Positions 60,801-64,000 of a stretch of 64,000 nucleotides of DNA are shown here, in pieces. The stretch comes from Leptolyngbya subtilissima AS-A7 (GTDB taxonomy: Bacteria; Cyanobacteriota; Cyanobacteriia; Phormidesmidales; Phormidesmidaceae), in the NCBI RefSeq assembly GCF_039962255.1, contig NZ_JAMPKY010000004.1, forward strand, positions 186,001 to 250,000, in the 5' to 3' direction. The notes below the pieces were generated by a model that made no database searches, was not told where the DNA came from, and saw nothing but the letters and a program-made list of their open reading frames with translations. A program made the translations under genes and the position numbers. The first letter of the stretch is position 1. Each line of letters opens with the position of its first letter.

Positions 60801-63230
60801 TTACGAACGAGCCTGAGTAAGTTCGACCACGGCCTGCACCAGCTTTTCGAGATCGAGGGGTTTGCTGAGGTGGCGCTGATAACCGCTGGCCAAAGACTGC
60901 CGCTGATCTTCGTCGCGGGCGTAGGCGGTGAGGGCGATCGCCGGAATGTCTCCACCCTGGTCTGGGGGCAAAGCGCGCACCCGGCGAATCAGTTTATAGC
61001 CATCCATTTCGGGCATGCCGATGTCGCTGATCAGCACGTCGGCATGCATGGTTCTGAGGGCGGCAAGGGCTTCGCTGGCCGAGCCGGCGGTAATCACGTT
61101 GGCCCCGTACTGCTCTAGCAGCACCGTCAAGAACTCACGGGTGTCGGCTGAATCGTCTACAGAAAATACTCGAATGCCGCTCAAATCAAGGGCTGGTTTG
61201 GGCAGGGCAGCGGCGGATCCGGTGTTCGCCTCTACCGACAGCTGAGGGAGCCGAACGCTGAAGGTGGCCCCCTGCCCCTCGCCAGGGCTGCGGGCGGTAA
61301 TAGTGCCACCGTGAACATCGACTAACTGGCGCACGATCGCTAGCCCCAGCCCTAGCCCCCCATGCCTGCGAGTAATGGAAATATCCTCTTGCCGAAAGGA
61401 CTCAAATAGGTGAGGCAAAAACTCTGGGCTAATGCCAATTCCTGTGTCGCTGACGCTAATTTCGGCCTGGTTATCGACGGATTGTAGAGTGACGGTGACC
61501 TGGCCGTCGCTAGGGGTGAATTTGATGGCGTTAGAGAGCAGGTTGCTGACGATTTGCTGGAGACGCGCGGTATCGCCTGCCACTTGAATGGTTGGCTCCA
61601 GATCGAGCTTGAGGGCGATGGTTTTAGCCGCTGCCGAGGTCTTCACCGTTTCTACGGCCGCTTCGACTATGCCAGCTAAGTAGACCGGCACCGGGTTGAG
61701 GTGGAGCTTGCCGCGCAAGATTTTGGCCAGATCGAGCAGATCGTCAACCAGCTGGGTTTGCAACAGGGCGTTGCGCTCAATGGTGGCGAGGGCCTGGGCG
61801 GTTTTAGCCGCATCGAAGCTGCGGGTTTGCAGCAGCTTGGCCCAGCCCAGAATGGGGTTGAGGGGCGATCTCAGCTCGTGGGAAAGCACCGCCAAAAACT
61901 GATCCTTGAGTCGGTTGGCCTGCTCGGCCTCTTCGCGGGCGATGCGCTCGCGCTGGAGCAGTTGCTCACGCTCGTGCTCGCTCTGTTTGAGCGCGGTAAT
62001 TTCGATAAAACCTGCGATCGCCCCTCGCACCTCGCCGCTGGGAGCGTAGAGAGGCACTGCTTTGCCATAGATGTAGCGCACCGTGCCGTCGGGGTAGACA
62101 AACTCAATTTCATCGGTGACTTCCTGCCCAGTGCGAATGGCCTTTTGCATCGGCAGATCCTGGGGCAACAGTTCTTGTCCCTGTTTGTACTGCTTGAATG
62201 GCATGGGACTGTCGCCGGCCCACGAGGACTCGGCGGGTAGCGCTCCCGGCTCCGTCTGCATGAGCTGATGGGCCATGCGGTTGGCGGTCATCTGGCGGCA
62301 CTCGACGTCGTGGGCAATCCAAATGGCGGCGGGGGTGGTTTCCATCAGGGCGGCCAGTTCTTCGGCCTGGGTGCGGGCAATGGCTTCGCTGCCGATCAGG
62401 GCTTGTTCAAAGCGCTTTTGCTCGGTGACGTTGATGGCAATGCCGGTCATGCGAATGGGGTTGCCCGCTGTGTCGTAGAAGGTCTGCCCCCTGACCATGA
62501 TCCAGCGGCGGCCGTCCTCAGGGTGGCCAATGCGAAAACTGACCTTCAGGTTTTTGCCCCGCTCAATGGCCTCACGGACTTTTATCTCAACGTGGGGGCG
62601 ATCGAGTGGTGAGATGCTGGCCAGCCAGTTGTCGTAGGAGGGCTTTACCGTCAGGTCCAAGCCATAGAGGTGATAGTACTCCTCTGACCAGGTAACGTGA
62701 TTGTTGACCATGTCCCAGTCCCACAGGCCGGCCTCAGCGCCCTGTTGAGCTAGGCGCAGCTGCTCTTCGCTCTTGCGCAAGGCGCCCTCCGTCGAGGGGC
62801 AATGGGTGGGCTGACCAGTAACAAATACTCCGCCGATTTGGCCAGCCTCATCCCAAATAGGGCTACAGGCCCAGTGATGCAGGGTAGCACCTTGCATAAA
62901 GTCGAAGGACTGCGATCGCCCGTTGGCAAACACCTGCTCAATGGCGCTGCCTGCCGCTCCCCAGCCGTCAATGGCGTTTAGGGGCTGTCCTTGGGCATTA
63001 GCCGGTAGCAATGGGGCGCAGGCCGAGTTGTGCAATAGGATGCGACCGCATCCCCAAAGGCAAGCCATGGGCGTCTCGGCGCTGAGCACAATGCCCAAGG
63101 TTGTCTTGAGGGCAGGGGGCCAGGTGGCGGCATCGCCCAGCGGGGTCTGTGACCAATCGCGCGATCGCAGCAGCGCGGCTAGCGGGGCGGGGCCAGCAAA
63201 AACAGCTTGGGTGGTTCCCTGAAGGGACAT
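60801..63230 (-). CDS. PAS-containing hybrid histidine kinase
   Basis: An 809-residue soluble kinase. Residues 15-130 are a PAS-like domain with DWSQTPLGDAATWPPALKTTL (a common sensor start). Residues 155-275 and 285-415 are PAS/PAC domains. HisKA has H451 (VLSHELRSPLNP), with HATPase boxes NAIKFTPSDG and HGGLGLGLAIV. A receiver with D736 (LISDIGMPEMDG) and SKPLD near the end completes it. It has no membrane helix. The C-terminal half is closely related to that of the kinase at 57237. Confidence 0.95.
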   Translation of the reverse strand: MSLQGTTQAVFAGPAPLAALLRSRDWSQTPLGDAATWPPALKTTLGIVLSAETPMACLWGCGRILLHNSACAPLLPANAQGQPLNAIDGWGAAGSAIEQVFANGRSQSFDFMQGATLHHWACSPIWDEAGQIGGVFVTGQPTHCPSTEGALRKSEEQLRLAQQGAEAGLWDWDMVNNHVTWSEEYYHLYGLDLTVKPSYDNWLASISPLDRPHVEIKVREAIERGKNLKVSFRIGHPEDGRRWIMVRGQTFYDTAGNPIRMTGIAINVTEQKRFEQALIGSEAIARTQAEELAALMETTPAAIWIAHDVECRQMTANRMAHQLMQTEPGALPAESSWAGDSPMPFKQYKQGQELLPQDLPMQKAIRTGQEVTDEIEFVYPDGTVRYIYGKAVPLYAPSGEVRGAIAGFIEITALKQSEHEREQLLQRERIAREEAEQANRLKDQFLAVLSHELRSPLNPILGWAKLLQTRSFDAAKTAQALATIERNALLQTQLVDDLLDLAKILRGKLHLNPVPVYLAGIVEAAVETVKTSAAAKTIALKLDLEPTIQVAGDTARLQQIVSNLLSNAIKFTPSDGQVTVTLQSVDNQAEISVSDTGIGISPEFLPHLFESFRQEDISITRRHGGLGLGLAIVRQLVDVHGGTITARSPGEGQGATFSVRLPQLSVEANTGSAAALPKPALDLSGIRVFSVDDSADTREFLTVLLEQYGANVITAGSASEALAALRTMHADVLISDIGMPEMDGYKLIRRVRALPPDQGGDIPAIALTAYARDEDQRQSLASGYQRHLSKPLDLEKLVQAVVELTQARS

Positions 63231-64000
63231 TATATTCTCCCGTAATGCCTGTGCACCTTGCGCCAGCGGCCCTCAACCCTAAAGGAATATAGCGGCTCTG
63301 CAATGCAACGCTGTAGCAGTGAATCACCGCTTGGTTGAATCAGTGCCTGAATGGTTTTACTGACCCAAGTCTGGTTCAACCACAACTTCCTTGACCAAAG
63401 AACTGAACCACTAGGCCTGTATCGTTAGCTATAGCTGCGAAACTACAGCTATGACTGATAGTCATCCTTTTTATAGAAAGGGTGATCTATCTTAGGGTAG
63501 AAACCTTTTTTACTTTTAATTACGTTGACCAACTCAAGCAATTCAATATTGGCTTCTATTAAAGTCAGTTGGGTAAACAAAGCGTTAAAAATACTCGCTG
63601 TAAACACTCAACTCAAATGCGCTGTCAACTACAGCCATTATCTTTGTATAAAAGCTTGCCTTTGACTATGTAACTCATAGGAGGTTAAAAAACCTTTGTT
63701 ATTACCTTTGCTGCCGGGTTTTTCCTATGCTTTCCTTAAGAAAAGAAGTTGCTTAGGTTAAAAACTTTCTCTCTATCACCTTATCTTTAAACGAGTCTTT
63801 CAAATTTAGAGATTTGGTTTTTACTAAAAGGGATAAATTTTAAGAAGAATATTCACAATTAGGTAGTAAGTAACAGCTTGGCTAACTACCCTATTCGGGG
63901 AGTTAAAAAAATAATTTAAATGCTCCCTTAATGTCTAAAGCAGAAGGTTATTAACATAATCTTAAACGCGAGGAAAGAGTATACAGGAGCTGAGAGCTTA
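63231..64000. other. AT-rich intergenic region at the right edge
   Basis: This 770-base stretch holds no supportable ORF. A small hairpin with a T run (ATGACT-GAT-AGTCAT at 63451-63465, then CCTTTTT) and a 7-bp dyad ATAGCTG/CAGCTAT lie near 63430-63450. The rest looks like a long regulatory region for genes beyond the window. Confidence 0.45.

Overview
The window is chromosomal DNA of a cyanobacterium. It has a phycocyanin beta/alpha gene pair, a CrtO carotenoid ketolase, a sulfolipid synthase (SqdB), and the cyanobacterial HIP1 octamer GCGATCGC throughout. The GC-rich coding style and gene set suggest a Leptolyngbya/Nodosilinea-like filamentous lineage; that placement is inference. I see no rRNA, tRNA, CRISPR array, intact transposase or prophage.

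Layout. 1-2.6 kb: a truncated class II glutamine amidotransferase, RecQ and a DUF2795 protein. 2.8-6.2 kb: a divergent pair, a TauD-type dioxygenase and a flavoprotein/persulfide dioxygenase fusion. 6.7-7.8 kb: a stand-alone cpcB-cpcA pair. 8.2-11.2 kb: a cation/proton antiporter with a Usp tail, and a stress-type SDR. 11.4-12.6 kb: two broken genes, a CYP152-type P450 and an acyl-CoA dehydrogenase, meeting at a deletion scar. 12.9-14.9 kb: an operon of a haem-oxygenase-like diiron enzyme and an NPPY methyltransferase.

15.2-25.4 kb is a dense run of stress-type genes: DUF3891, a LEA-like lipoprotein, hemerythrin, BON-domain proteins, CrtO, small acidic proteins, a zinc alcohol dehydrogenase, SRPBCC and a holin-like membrane protein. 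26.2-31.6 kb is an ECF42-type sigma factor module with two YciI/DGPF proteins, two VOC proteins, SnoaL-like, DUF1579 and DUF899 proteins. Two of its transcription units share the motif TGTCGA-N17-CGACTA. 32-38 kb carries a Crp/Fnr regulator, DUF202 and SPFH proteins, and a LysR regulator divergent from two tandem CadD-like transporters and a secreted protein.

38.3-50.4 kb is rich in sulfur genes: a TauE/DsbD-like membrane protein with a secreted partner, cysK-metY-metX (direct sulfhydrylation), a DUF442-type protein coupled to sqdB, a type-D-like beta-carbonic anhydrase, an exported rhodanese and a YeeE/YedE thiosulfate-type transporter. Together they could import thiosulfate, mobilise its sulfane sulfur, make Cys/homocysteine and supply sulfite for sulfolipid. 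50.6-56.7 kb holds a secreted unknown, a GFA protein, a DUF433/DUF5615 toxin-antitoxin pair with a broken toxin, a third CadD paralogue, PAP2, and a TSUP-HAD pair. 57.2-63.2 kb holds two related hybrid histidine kinases flanking a DJ-1/PfpI protein. The last 770 bases are AT-rich and show no gene.

Intergenic DNA carries three kinds of repeat: G-rich (GGGTGGATGGG) blocks, GTAGGGGC palindromes, and hairpins containing HIP1.
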